46,716 nucleotides of DNA from positions 1 through 46,716 of the forward strand of contig PKCN01000201.1 in the NCBI GenBank assembly GCA_002862205.1, in the 5' to 3' direction. The first letter of the stretch is position 1; each line of letters starts with the position of its first letter. A model generated the notes under the pieces. The model worked only from the letters and a program-made list of their open reading frames with translations, searched no databases and had not been told where the DNA came from. The position numbers and the translations under genes are program-made. Positions 16,146-25,863 of the stretch are shown piece after piece. The stretch comes from Planctomycetaceae bacterium. Lineage in GTDB: Bacteria > Planctomycetota > Planctomycetia > Pirellulales > Pirellulaceae.

Positions 16146-19100
16146 ATGTTCCAGTTTCCCCACGCCTCTTTTCGGTCCTCATTCATTCCGCTGCTGGTGT
16201 TTTTGCTGATTGGAGTGCAAACGGCCAATGCCGAACCGGTGAGCTGGATGGAGCGTTACGCTCTTTCTCAGGATCGTGAAGCGATGCTGGCAGAATTGAT
16301 TCCAGGCAGCGAGGACTATTACTTTTATCACTGTCTGTTCTATCAGACGACGGGCAAGTTGGAACGCAGTGAGGCTATGCTCGCAGAATGGCTGGCATCG
16401 AATAACGGCAAAGAATCATCGGCCATCATCGCGATGACCGATCGTCAACGTCTGTTGACTTACGAGGCCTCGCCAAAACGGTCCGTTGACTATCTTGTCC
16501 GACGTCTCGGCATTCAACTCAACCATGCTCCTCCTGCGACCCGCACTGACCGCCGTTTTCCGAGTGAATTGGATAAGGCCACTTTGTCGGTGGATCGATT
16601 ACTCAAAGAGGCTTTGCAGAGGCGGGATGTGATCAAGGTGACTGGATTACGTTCTCTTGGAGATCGTTTTCTTCAAAACAGGACTGCTGGTTTGAGTCTC
16701 ACTTTGCGTGAGTTTCTGGGACGCGTGAATGGAGCTTACATCAATAGTCTCGGTGAACTGGTGGTCATGGAAATCAAGAGCCACCCGGCCAACAAGCAGG
16801 TTTTCGGCGATCTCAAGGCACACCAATACCTGACTCTGAAAGAGTTGGAGAAACTTGCCAGAGAAGTCCCCAAGGTAGCAACGGACGAAAAATTTGTTTC
16901 AGCCATGTTGCGACGCTTGCGTCCGACAGGTGACCAGGATGCGGTTCAGCAATTGAACGTAAAGACTGATTATCTGGTGCGAGTCGAGTCTTATGTCCGG
17001 CGATTGCCAAAAAGTTATGCTGGGATGCAGGCTTCAGCAATGTACCGATTGCTTCAAGTGAATTTGCAGAATGGTGTGCACGATCGGGATTTGTTTGAAC
17101 GGTACTTGAAACTGCCGCGCCTCAGCCCCTTGGTGCATGACGATCTTGTTCGAAATGCCGGTCCCAAGGCGCGTTTGTCGGATGATTTTACTGATCGAGC
17201 TCTCTTGCCACCTGTTGGTAATGAAGAGCCATTGGTGCGGATCTATCTGCAGCATTTTCTGAAAAACGCGGCTGATACCGATGCATTCAAAAAATATCTC
17301 AAGCCCGATTATCTACGCCGAGTATTTGCAGAAACCAAGTTGTTGGGTGGAATCGGTGCCGAAGAGCAGTGGTACAAGATGCTCGATGCAACGCAACGAA
17401 AAGAGGTACGTGATCGCGTCGAGTTGCGGCTGTCTGCGGAAAATCCAGCGCACTTTGGAGATGCCGACAAGACGCAGTTGAAGGTGGACATCAAAAATGT
17501 CCCGGAACTCGTGGTCCGCATGTATCAAATCAACACGCCTGCGTATTATCGTCATCATTCAAAATTGGTGAACACTGACATTGATTTGGATGGTTTGATT
17601 GCGACCCACGAACAGAAAATCAAGTTCAATCAACCTGCAGTGATTCGACATAGGGAAAACATCGATCTGCCGGAAATCACTGGTCGAGGGGTATGGGTTG
17701 TTGATCTGGTTGGCAAAGGTCTGCGTGCACGGGCATTGATCAGGCGTGGCAGAATTGGGCACGTGCAATCATCTGATGCTAACGGGATGGTCTTTACGAT
17801 CATTGATGAGAAAAGAAATCCCATTCCAACGGCATCCATGTGGGTCGGTTCACAGGAATTCATGGCAGATGAAAAGGGTCGCATTACGCTGCCACCCGTG
17901 CTTGATCAGGGGGCCAAAACAGCCGTCATTAGCGATGGATTCATTGCCGCACCCGTGCAGTTTTCGCATCTGCAGGAACAGTACCAATTGAACGCGGGTT
18001 TTCATCTGGATCGTTCATTGCTGCAGAGCGGTGGTGAAACCGAGTTGGTCATTCGTCCACGGTTGATGTTGGGGAATGGTCCAATCGCGCCCGAGACTTT
18101 GAAGGATGTCGTCGTGCAGATTGCCGCACGAGATCTTGATGGTATTGTCATCAATCATGAAGTTGCCGATCTTGAGCTCACGCAGAATCGGGATCTTGTC
18201 GTTCCCCTTCGTGTACCGCTACGGTTGTCAAATCTTGAGGTCACGTTGCGAGGCTCAATCCAGAAAATTGCGGATGGGCAACAACAGGCATTGAGTGTAT
18301 CGCGTAGCTGGGATGTCTCCGGCATACGACAAACCCGTCTTACCTACGACTCATTTCTCACGCGTGATGGTGATGACTATGTGATTGAAGTACGTGGGCT
18401 TAACGGTGAGGCGGTCTCAGGCGCGAGTATCACCGCTGAGTTGACGACCAATATTCGTAACAGCACCGTTAAACAGACATTTCAAACAGATGATCAGGGA
18501 CATGTCGGTCTGGGAACTCTCAAGGGTGTTGATTCGATTAGCTATTCGGTGTCGGGGGGACTGACACATCAACGGGATTTGAATCGGAATGGTGTAAATT
18601 GGGCAGATGAGATCCACACAACCGTGGATCACGAAATCGTCCTTGCTTTACCTGAATCGTTAAAAGATGCAGCTGATCGGTATCGATTGATTGAAGTGCT
18701 CGGTGGTGCCTATGGTGCTGATCGCACCGGTCGGCTGGTGGCGAAGAATGGGCTGCTTCGCATTGGGAAAATCCCCGCTGGTGACTATCACCTGATTGAT
18801 CTGGCAACCGCTCGAATTGTGGATGTTACTGTGGTGCAGGGGTCCGTGATTGATTCGGTGGCGGTGGGTGAAATTCGGCATCAGCAGATGTCGTTGAAGC
18901 AACCCCTTGGGATCGCTTCGGTTTCCCAGCTTCCTGATGGTCTGCGAATTCAATTGGCGGGCAATACGGATCTGGCCCATGTTCACTTGTATGCTTCCCG
19001 GTATGTCGAGAGTGACGTACCTCTGGGTGATTTGAAACTGCCGAATCAGAATTTGTCAGGTCGACGTGTTTATCTGCCACCTTCTGGCTACGTCAGCAAT

Positions 19101-22100
19101 CTGCGTTTGGGTGATGAATATCAGTATGTACTTCAACGCAGGTATGCCCACAAATATTCCGGTGTAATGCTGCCTCAGCCAGGGGTCCTGTTGAATCCAT
19201 GGGAGACGGAGGAAACTTCCAATACGAGTCAGCAGGCAAAGCGATCAGAGAAAATGCCAGCATCGAACCGAGCCATGGATAGCATGTCGCGACTTGCAGA
19301 CAAAGCAAAGCAGGTCGACCGTGGGCAGAGTTTGGGTTCGGATTACGATTTTCTCGTTGATGCCGGTTTCGTTCTGTCAAACCTGATTCCCGATGACGAT
19401 GGTGTGATCTTTGTAGCAAACGAGTTGCTGCAGGACTTCCCGATTCTGCAGGTCATCGCCTGTAACCCGGCTGTCATCGTGCAGAGAACGATTCCTCGAA
19501 AATCCAAGCCTGCTGAATTGCTTGACTTGCGATTGGCTGACTCGCTTGACGCTGAGATTCCATACACATTCAAACGTGGAGTTCTGGTTGCTGGTCCAGA
19601 TCAGCCACTCGATCTCGCCAGTCTTGGCTCGGCTCAGCTGCAGGTTTATGGATCGGTGGCCCAATTGATGAACCTTTACAAGACTCTGGTTCCTGACCCT
19701 CGATTGAGAGAGTTTGATGAACTGGCGGTGTGGCACACCCTTGCCAGATCTGGCAAGCTGCAAGCCTATTCGCGATTGGCCAGCCATGAGTTGCATCTTT
19801 TTCTATGGTTTCATGATCGTGGTTTCTTTGACCAAGTGGTCAAGCCTTTGATTGCAAATAAGAAAGAGAAGCAGTTTATCGACCATTGGCTACTGGATAG
19901 TGACCTGTCGGCTTACTCACGGTTGTGGAATTTCAACCAATTGAACGCAGCTGAACGGGCATTGTTTGCCATGCGTCACCCGGAAATCCGCAAAACGGTA
20001 AGGCGGCAACTGCAGGAAATTGTGGCGACTCAGGAAGAGAATCATGAGTTGGTTCGCCGTGGTATTGAAAGCGCCCTGACATCCAGGGATCTGAGTGATT
20101 TGCGGGATGCTGCGTCTGTTGAATTCAGTGAAGATCAAGCTGAGATGGATATGGAGATGGGGGGGATCCTGGGAGGAGGTGGTTTTGGTGGACGTGCTTC
20201 CAAAAGTCAAAAAGCCAAATCGAGTTTTCAGAACCGCAGCAATTCAGAAGAGCTTGAGAATGACAAACGTACAAGCAAGCTTTACCGAGGTCGTTCAGTG
20301 AACAGTTCTTTTGGAGATGCGGCATCGTTTTTCAGAAATCTGGACACGACCAAGCAGTGGGCTGAGGGGCAGTGGGACCATGTCCGTACTGTCGGAGGGA
20401 TCAGTCCGAAGGACTTGATTGCGGTAGGCCCTTTTTGGAGTGATCTCGCCGGGATGGAACTCGACGATTTAACGGTGTCGGATCATCTGCTGAGGCCAGT
20501 GAGCAGTCGCCATGACGCCTTGGTCGCACTCGCCTTGTGTGGACTGCCTCTCTCTGCCGGGGATGTCAGTTTGCCTGGAGATCGGAAGCAGGCCTATCAA
20601 CCCGAGCATGCGGTTGCTGTCGTCACCAAGCAACTCCAGCGTCTTGATGTGGATGGCGACGCCAAAAAAATCCTGCTTGGTCAGCGCTTTGAACGGATCA
20701 GTGCATCAGCGGGGAAACCAACGTCCGGTGATCCCGAAGAATTCCTTGTTGGCGTTGGTTATCAAGGACACATCGTTGTCTCCAACCCCAACATGGAAGA
20801 ACGAACGGTGGAGGTGTTCTGGCAAGTCCCTGAGGGTAGTTTGCCGCTTGGGAAAAATCGTTTTACCGATAGTCAGACCATTGATTTGGAACCGTTCGGT
20901 GTGCAGGCGATTTACTATCAATTCTATTTTCCTGAGGCAGGTAAATTCACGCACTATCCGGCAACAGTAGGCGTTGACTCCAAACTGTTGGCACGAGGAG
21001 AAGGCAGAGCGTTCAACGTCGTCATTGAGTACAGCAAAGATACCGAGATCACTTGGGAGAATATTGTTACCAAAGGTGATCCAGCGGCAATCGGAGAATT
21101 TTTGGCTGAGGCAAACTTGCGAGAAATAGATTGGTCTCTGATTGCCTATCGCATGAAAGATGCTGCTGTTTACGAACTGGTGACCAGCGTTCTTGCCGCA
21201 GAAAAAATAGCAGAACCAGTCCTGTGGGCTTATGGTTTTGCTCATCAGGATGTAGCAGCGATGCGGGCTTACTTATCAACGCGTGAGGATTTGTGTACTC
21301 GTGTTGGACCGGTTTTCAATAGCACACTGTTGCAGGTTGATCCGGTTGAAAGACGGATGTTGGAGTTGCTTGAGTATTCACCACTGGTTCGGGCCCGTAT
21401 TCACCGGTTGGGCGAATTGAATCAGATACTGAATCCTACCTTCCGAGTTCAATATGAGCAGTTTGCCCGCATGCTTGGTTTTTCACACCAAATTGATGAT
21501 GAGGAAAAATTGGTCTTGGCCTATTACCTCTTGGTCCAGAATCGGATCACGGAGGCAATTGAGACCTTTGGTCAAGTGGAGCCTGCAGAGATAGACACAC
21601 GTTTGCAGTACGACTACATGTCAGCGTATTTGGCGATGCATCAGGGTCAGTACAACGAAGCGGAGGAAGTTGCCAGTCGACATGCAGAGAATCCGGTGCC
21701 ACGTTGGCAAAGTCGATTTTCGCAGTTGGCCACACAGTTGAAGCAGCGGAGGTTGTTAGCCCGTACACAAAAGCTGGTTGGTGCTGAACAAGCTCCGGCG
21801 CGGGAACCACTTGTGGAGGGTACAGGTGATTTGCTGATCATGGATCGTGAAATGCAGCAGGCAAATGCTGCTGAACAGCAACCAGAAGTTGTGCTTCGCG
21901 TGGAAGGCAACCAATTGAGGATAGATCATCGGATGTCCAAACGTGTGGAGGTCAATTTCTATGGTGTCGATCTGGAACTGCTCTTCAGCAAAGCACCATT
22001 TGTAAGAAGCGATCTGCAACGTATGGCCATGGTTGAACCAGCCCACACTGAGAACCTGAAATTTGATTCAGCGAACGGCGTGGGCCAACTGATACTTGAT

Positions 22101-22454
22101 GAGAACCAACAAAGGCAGACGCTCTTGATTGAAGCGGTGTCTGGTGCATCGCGTTCCACCGCACTTTACTACGGTGGAGATCTGACGACGTATGTTTCAG
22201 ACGGATTTGGTCAGTTGCAAACCACGGACTCAGAGTCGCATCGTCCGATTCCAGCGACCTATGTCAAGGTTTACGCCAAGTATCCCAATGGTCAGGTCAA
22301 GTTTTATAAAGATGGCTATACGGACGCTCGAGGTCGCTTTGACTATGCCAGCGTTAGCGCGGCCGATGCACAAGGAGCAAGTCGGTTTGCAATTCTTGTC
22401 CTCAGTGAGGAAAAAGGGGCAACTTTGCATGATGTCGCTGCACCGAATCAGTGA
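16146..22454 (+). CDS. Very large exported alpha-2-macroglobulin-like protein
   Basis: The 2,102-residue product begins with a clear signal peptide (MFQFPHASF..., IPLLVFLLIGVQTANA, cleavage before EPVSW). A helical region (residues about 20-440) precedes beta-rich modules. The segment VRMYQINTPAYYRHHSKL (near 451), followed by GVWVVDLVGKGLRARALIRRG (near 515) and repeated VxVxDxxxxPIPxAxV-type strands, resembles macroglobulin (MG) domains. Around 1326-1352 lies an acidic then glycine-rich segment (EMDMEMGGILGGGGFGGR). The C-terminus (VKVYAKYPNGQVKFYKDGYT) looks like a carboxypeptidase-regulatory-type sandwich. No CxEQ thioester motif was seen. A surface or periplasmic role is inferred. ATG 16146 places the signal peptide at the start and is preceded by GCGGAAA. 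Confidence 0.72.
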   Translation: MFQFPHASFRSSFIPLLVFLLIGVQTANAEPVSWMERYALSQDREAMLAELIPGSEDYYFYHCLFYQTTGKLERSEAMLAEWLASNNGKESSAIIAMTDRQRLLTYEASPKRSVDYLVRRLGIQLNHAPPATRTDRRFPSELDKATLSVDRLLKEALQRRDVIKVTGLRSLGDRFLQNRTAGLSLTLREFLGRVNGAYINSLGELVVMEIKSHPANKQVFGDLKAHQYLTLKELEKLAREVPKVATDEKFVSAMLRRLRPTGDQDAVQQLNVKTDYLVRVESYVRRLPKSYAGMQASAMYRLLQVNLQNGVHDRDLFERYLKLPRLSPLVHDDLVRNAGPKARLSDDFTDRALLPPVGNEEPLVRIYLQHFLKNAADTDAFKKYLKPDYLRRVFAETKLLGGIGAEEQWYKMLDATQRKEVRDRVELRLSAENPAHFGDADKTQLKVDIKNVPELVVRMYQINTPAYYRHHSKLVNTDIDLDGLIATHEQKIKFNQPAVIRHRENIDLPEITGRGVWVVDLVGKGLRARALIRRGRIGHVQSSDANGMVFTIIDEKRNPIPTASMWVGSQEFMADEKGRITLPPVLDQGAKTAVISDGFIAAPVQFSHLQEQYQLNAGFHLDRSLLQSGGETELVIRPRLMLGNGPIAPETLKDVVVQIAARDLDGIVINHEVADLELTQNRDLVVPLRVPLRLSNLEVTLRGSIQKIADGQQQALSVSRSWDVSGIRQTRLTYDSFLTRDGDDYVIEVRGLNGEAVSGASITAELTTNIRNSTVKQTFQTDDQGHVGLGTLKGVDSISYSVSGGLTHQRDLNRNGVNWADEIHTTVDHEIVLALPESLKDAADRYRLIEVLGGAYGADRTGRLVAKNGLLRIGKIPAGDYHLIDLATARIVDVTVVQGSVIDSVAVGEIRHQQMSLKQPLGIASVSQLPDGLRIQLAGNTDLAHVHLYASRYVESDVPLGDLKLPNQNLSGRRVYLPPSGYVSNLRLGDEYQYVLQRRYAHKYSGVMLPQPGVLLNPWETEETSNTSQQAKRSEKMPASNRAMDSMSRLADKAKQVDRGQSLGSDYDFLVDAGFVLSNLIPDDDGVIFVANELLQDFPILQVIACNPAVIVQRTIPRKSKPAELLDLRLADSLDAEIPYTFKRGVLVAGPDQPLDLASLGSAQLQVYGSVAQLMNLYKTLVPDPRLREFDELAVWHTLARSGKLQAYSRLASHELHLFLWFHDRGFFDQVVKPLIANKKEKQFIDHWLLDSDLSAYSRLWNFNQLNAAERALFAMRHPEIRKTVRRQLQEIVATQEENHELVRRGIESALTSRDLSDLRDAASVEFSEDQAEMDMEMGGILGGGGFGGRASKSQKAKSSFQNRSNSEELENDKRTSKLYRGRSVNSSFGDAASFFRNLDTTKQWAEGQWDHVRTVGGISPKDLIAVGPFWSDLAGMELDDLTVSDHLLRPVSSRHDALVALALCGLPLSAGDVSLPGDRKQAYQPEHAVAVVTKQLQRLDVDGDAKKILLGQRFERISASAGKPTSGDPEEFLVGVGYQGHIVVSNPNMEERTVEVFWQVPEGSLPLGKNRFTDSQTIDLEPFGVQAIYYQFYFPEAGKFTHYPATVGVDSKLLARGEGRAFNVVIEYSKDTEITWENIVTKGDPAAIGEFLAEANLREIDWSLIAYRMKDAAVYELVTSVLAAEKIAEPVLWAYGFAHQDVAAMRAYLSTREDLCTRVGPVFNSTLLQVDPVERRMLELLEYSPLVRARIHRLGELNQILNPTFRVQYEQFARMLGFSHQIDDEEKLVLAYYLLVQNRITEAIETFGQVEPAEIDTRLQYDYMSAYLAMHQGQYNEAEEVASRHAENPVPRWQSRFSQLATQLKQRRLLARTQKLVGAEQAPAREPLVEGTGDLLIMDREMQQANAAEQQPEVVLRVEGNQLRIDHRMSKRVEVNFYGVDLELLFSKAPFVRSDLQRMAMVEPAHTENLKFDSANGVGQLILDENQQRQTLLIEAVSGASRSTALYYGGDLTTYVSDGFGQLQTTDSESHRPIPATYVKVYAKYPNGQVKFYKDGYTDARGRFDYASVSAADAQGASRFAILVLSEEKGATLHDVAAPNQ

Positions 22455-22564
22455 TTGAAGATGGCCGGGTATTATTTTCCTGCTGCTGGGACCCGATTTT
22501 GCTGGGGTCGATCGTATCGCATCCAAGGAGAAACGTCGGGTTGCCCCTGCTTCACGTGAAATCG

Positions 22565-22592
22565 TTTGTGTTTGATGTCATTTTGGTATGAT
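22565..22592 (+). promoter_or_regulatory. Candidate sigma-70-type promoter upstream of the 374-residue protein gene
   Basis: In the 231-base gap after the large protein gene, TATGAT (22587-22592) matches the -10 consensus at five of six positions. A weak -35-like TTTGTG lies 16 bases upstream. It is about 94 bases before the next start codon. Planctomycete promoters are poorly defined, so this is only a candidate. Confidence 0.28.
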
Positions 22593-22685
22593 CGTTCTCT
22601 ATCGTTGGCAGAGCAGGTGCTTTGAGACTGCAGCAAATCTGCCATCACGGCTGGGTTATCAGACTTGTTTACCAGAGAGCGTGTA

Positions 22686-23810
22686 ATGAAGACTTTTATC
22701 ATTCTTGGCCTCGGATTACTGATAACGACGCTGACTACGATTTCTGCCAAGGCTCAGCAAACCTTTGATCTGGTTGAGCCTACAGGAGAGGTCACAGCGA
22801 TCGCGAAAATCGAATCCGGTCAAATATTGGTTCGTAGTCTGGCGGGGCAGCGGGCGTCTTTCAGTCGTGATCCTTCGTTGGATTCACTTGGTGGTGAGTT
22901 CATCGGTTACTACAGTCCCAAGATGAACCGGGCTCTCCGGTTTCCCCGTTCAGGTTCTGGTGTGATGCAAACGGCGGGTCTGGGAGACCCACGGCCACGT
23001 TTCATCAATACTCGGCGAACGGTACGCTTGCGGCGCGGACAGGTGGTACCACCTTGGACCTTTGGGGCCCCCATTTTCTTTCCGGGTCAGTTGTTTCCCG
23101 GCCATCCAGGTCACTTGTTCCCGGGCCATCCGGGTCATGTTGCGCATCATTTGCAGCCATGGCAGTGGTATGGGTTACCGTTCGATCCTGTGGTGCGTGG
23201 TTACACGGCCTGGTGGCGACGTCCACAAGCCATTTTGGTGGATGCGGTGGTTGTTCCTGATCCACCGTTACCACCGGCTCGACTGAAGCTGGTGAATGAC
23301 GGTCGCCGGGAGGTTCAAGTTGAGGTTCGCGACCTTCAGAATTCCACGAGAACCCGGCAGATGCGGATTCAACCTCGTTCGTCTACCGATATCGAATTGA
23401 TTCGTGATACAGGGGGTAAACGGATTGAGCAATTTCGAGTCATGACACGGTACGGATACGCGGGGAGTCGCGAAATCGTGACGGAGTATGAACCGGCGGT
23501 TCGATACGAACTTGTGGTCCATGAATGGGCCATGCAGTCGGTTGCCATTGATCGTACTGGTAAGAGTCCCAACGTGATCGAGGATATTAACTTTCAAGGG
23601 CGAGGGATCGGTCGTTTTTTTCTGCCGCCAGGTCCATTGCTTCAATCGGGTGTGATCGGAGTCCATAGTGCTGCCGAGAGGCAAAAGAATAGTGGGACGG
23701 TGCCACCCCTCATCCCTCCAGAAGACTTGCCAAAGCGTGGTGGTCGAACGTTGGAAGATGCGGTCCTCGAGGCACAGCGAGCGGCACAACGTCGAGCGTC
23801 TGGGAATTAA
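22686..23810 (+). CDS. Secreted protein of unknown function with PGHPGH repeats
   Basis: The 374-residue product has a typical signal peptide (MKTFIILGLGLLITTLTTISAKAQQ). A basic middle region contains a proline/glycine/histidine-rich segment with two tandem LFPGHPGH octapeptides (encoded at 23091-23138), then a Trp-rich stretch (HLQPWQWYGLP, GYTAWWRRPQ). The C-terminal half (RLKLVNDGRREVQVEVRDLQ to YELVVHEWAMQSVAIDRTG) looks like a beta-sandwich. Histidine clusters of this kind can bind metals, but that is inference. No family was recognised. ATG 22686 follows AGAGAG. The gene is convergent with the 658-residue gene, 76 bases away. Confidence 0.75.
   Translation: MKTFIILGLGLLITTLTTISAKAQQTFDLVEPTGEVTAIAKIESGQILVRSLAGQRASFSRDPSLDSLGGEFIGYYSPKMNRALRFPRSGSGVMQTAGLGDPRPRFINTRRTVRLRRGQVVPPWTFGAPIFFPGQLFPGHPGHLFPGHPGHVAHHLQPWQWYGLPFDPVVRGYTAWWRRPQAILVDAVVVPDPPLPPARLKLVNDGRREVQVEVRDLQNSTRTRQMRIQPRSSTDIELIRDTGGKRIEQFRVMTRYGYAGSREIVTEYEPAVRYELVVHEWAMQSVAIDRTGKSPNVIEDINFQGRGIGRFFLPPGPLLQSGVIGVHSAAERQKNSGTVPPLIPPEDLPKRGGRTLEDAVLEAQRAAQRRASGN
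23091..23138 (+). repeat. Two diverged 24-bp repeats encoding LFPGHPGH
   Basis: Units 23091-23114 and 23115-23138 encode the same octapeptide twice, but with several third-position differences. The duplication is therefore old and the peptide appears to have been held by selection. Confidence 0.8.
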
Positions 23811-23886
23811 TGGCAACGCCTCAATTTGTCATGTGATTTTGGCAGATTCCAGTGCGTTGCGAGGGAGAGGCATCATCGGCCGTGGG

Positions 23887-25863
23887 CTATATTTTTCGGA
23901 TGAATTCTTCGGCATAGCTCCGCACTTCACTACCGTTGAGGACATGGACGGTACGTAATTGTTGGACTTGTTCATCACTGAACGAATTCAGTGGCACATG
24001 AACCAGGTGTTTGCGGTATCTTCTTGCCAGTTTTCGAAAGCCATTTCCGGGTGGCAGGGCGGAAAGCACAGCGATTTGTTTTCCTCGGGAATGGATACAG
24101 GCGGCAGCCAACAGGCGTTCTTCAAGGGTCTCGGTGTAATCCAACCTTGAATCGGTCCAAACATCCGGGATGACGACGGGTGGGTAAAGAAACAAGGCCC
24201 CACCATAAACACTCAACCCGATTCCGGGGCCGACCATTTCGTCTTCGTAGTTTGTCGCATACAGGGAGAGGGTCGACTCATTTTTGTGTTCAGCAAACCA
24301 TGTGGTGCGCCAGGGATAATCACGCGGATCCGAGGGCGAGTCGAACAACATCACACAGGCATCAAGTGTTCCGCGACTCGGGGGTACGACTTTGACGTAG
24401 ATCTGCTTCTCGTACCAGTGTCGGAGAGTGTCGCGGATATCAATGCCATCTTTCACACTGGTCGTGAATTTCTCTGTTTTGGCAAGATCGTTACCCATGA
24501 TTGATCGTGCACGTTCGAAGACTCGTGTTCTGAAATTCTCAATGCGATCATCTTCTGGTGGATAGCTGCATTGGCTGTAAGGATTCCATCGGTACTTCCA
24601 TTGATCTGCTTCTGTCTTGCTGGGCCGTCGCTTGAGTTCAAGAGTGCACCATGTCATGGGTGGCCCGGGCAGGCGATTGACAAGTGATACGATTTCTCCA
24701 TCGGGTAATCGGGCCTGATCGATTCCCAAAGTGACTTCTTCAAGTTCAGTGTGGTTTTCCTCTGCTTCGGAGTACCTGTAGTCATTTGCGAGTTCCGCGA
24801 CGTGGAGAGCGAATTGGTCGCCCAGGATTTGCTTGGCCGCCGTCACAATGGTGATTAAATCCGGCGTCATGCGTCGATGAATCAGAGATAGATTGCGAAT
24901 GTACTGCAAACACTTTGACAGATGCAGAGGCGTGACACGTCTGGCCCGGTTTCCTAGATCGCGACGATAAGCTTCGCGTGCTGCAATCAGCAGTTCCTTG
25001 ACCCCGTCGATTTGCAGATCATCGTCTTCTTCCAGTTCTGATCTGGCCCGTTCATATAAACCGGTGATGTAGGGTAACTCGCCAAACAGAAACATCAGTG
25101 TGCGGTTCTTGACGGCGTAACGCACAGGATCCTGCACATCATCGTCATCTGGTAGTTCCAGCGATGCGGTGACTTCACTTTTGGGATGTGTATCTGAACC
25201 AGTGCCCAATTGTGAGTAAGCATCTCGAATCCATGGCCAATGCAGCACGCTTGTGACGAGCAGGATTCGCTGGTAGCGTTTTTCCAATTGGTGAAGACGC
25301 CACGCCATGTGCACCATGCGTTGGCGTGTTTGCTGATCCGATGGGGGAACGATGGTGGGTAGGACAGCCGCCGCGAATTTTTCCGGTGCCACGTGACGGA
25401 CCGCGAAGGGATCCGGCATGGTTGTGGCATAAGGAAGAAACGGATCTGTTTCCAAGTCGATGTATTCCCGTGGGATATGTTCACCCATCGCGGCGCGAAT
25501 CGACATGATGACACTTTGGCATGGATCCACCGGGATGTAACTGCACGTGGCAGAATCCATCTCCTCGATTTCCGCTTCTTCGGAATCCCACTCGTTGAGC
25601 TGCCAATTTTCTGGTTCACCCGTAAAACGGGTGGCAGGCGGCTGGATCACGATGGAGGGGCGTGGTAGCTCCAGAACAGCGGTCTCAACGGCGGTCTGAA
25701 ACGATGCCGGTAACGGGACCGCGATGCAGTCAAAAGAATGTTCCAGCATCCAACGCCGCACTGTGACTGCGAATTGACCGCTACCGTGAATGACCGGCAG
25801 AAGCGCGATTTTCTCCCCTATTTTCAGCAATTCAGGGATTTTATTGTCGTCATTTGAAGTCAT
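23887..25863 (-). CDS. Uncharacterised 658-residue cytoplasmic protein
   Basis: No domain was firmly recognised. The protein has no signal peptide or membrane segment. It starts with a Rossmann-like pattern (IALLPVIHGSGQFAVTVRRWMLEHSFDCIAVPLPASFQ), with alternating strands and helices to about 240. An acidic linker follows (ELPDDDDVQD), then a helical middle (KELLIAAREAYRRDLGNRARRVTPLHLSKCLQYIRNL). The C-terminal alpha/beta part contains WFAEHKNESTLSLYATNYEDE and a final ERLLAAACIHSRGKQIAVLSALPPG. The opening 'who did this, block it' layout loosely recalls the Tiki/EreA-like or DUF5682-type families, but no catalytic residues could be matched. ATG 25863 is supported by AAGGGTG 7 bases upstream. 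It appears to be a single-gene unit. Confidence 0.7.
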   Translation of the reverse strand: MTSNDDNKIPELLKIGEKIALLPVIHGSGQFAVTVRRWMLEHSFDCIAVPLPASFQTAVETAVLELPRPSIVIQPPATRFTGEPENWQLNEWDSEEAEIEEMDSATCSYIPVDPCQSVIMSIRAAMGEHIPREYIDLETDPFLPYATTMPDPFAVRHVAPEKFAAAVLPTIVPPSDQQTRQRMVHMAWRLHQLEKRYQRILLVTSVLHWPWIRDAYSQLGTGSDTHPKSEVTASLELPDDDDVQDPVRYAVKNRTLMFLFGELPYITGLYERARSELEEDDDLQIDGVKELLIAAREAYRRDLGNRARRVTPLHLSKCLQYIRNLSLIHRRMTPDLITIVTAAKQILGDQFALHVAELANDYRYSEAEENHTELEEVTLGIDQARLPDGEIVSLVNRLPGPPMTWCTLELKRRPSKTEADQWKYRWNPYSQCSYPPEDDRIENFRTRVFERARSIMGNDLAKTEKFTTSVKDGIDIRDTLRHWYEKQIYVKVVPPSRGTLDACVMLFDSPSDPRDYPWRTTWFAEHKNESTLSLYATNYEDEMVGPGIGLSVYGGALFLYPPVVIPDVWTDSRLDYTETLEERLLAAACIHSRGKQIAVLSALPPGNGFRKLARRYRKHLVHVPLNSFSDEQVQQLRTVHVLNGSEVRSYAEEFIRKI

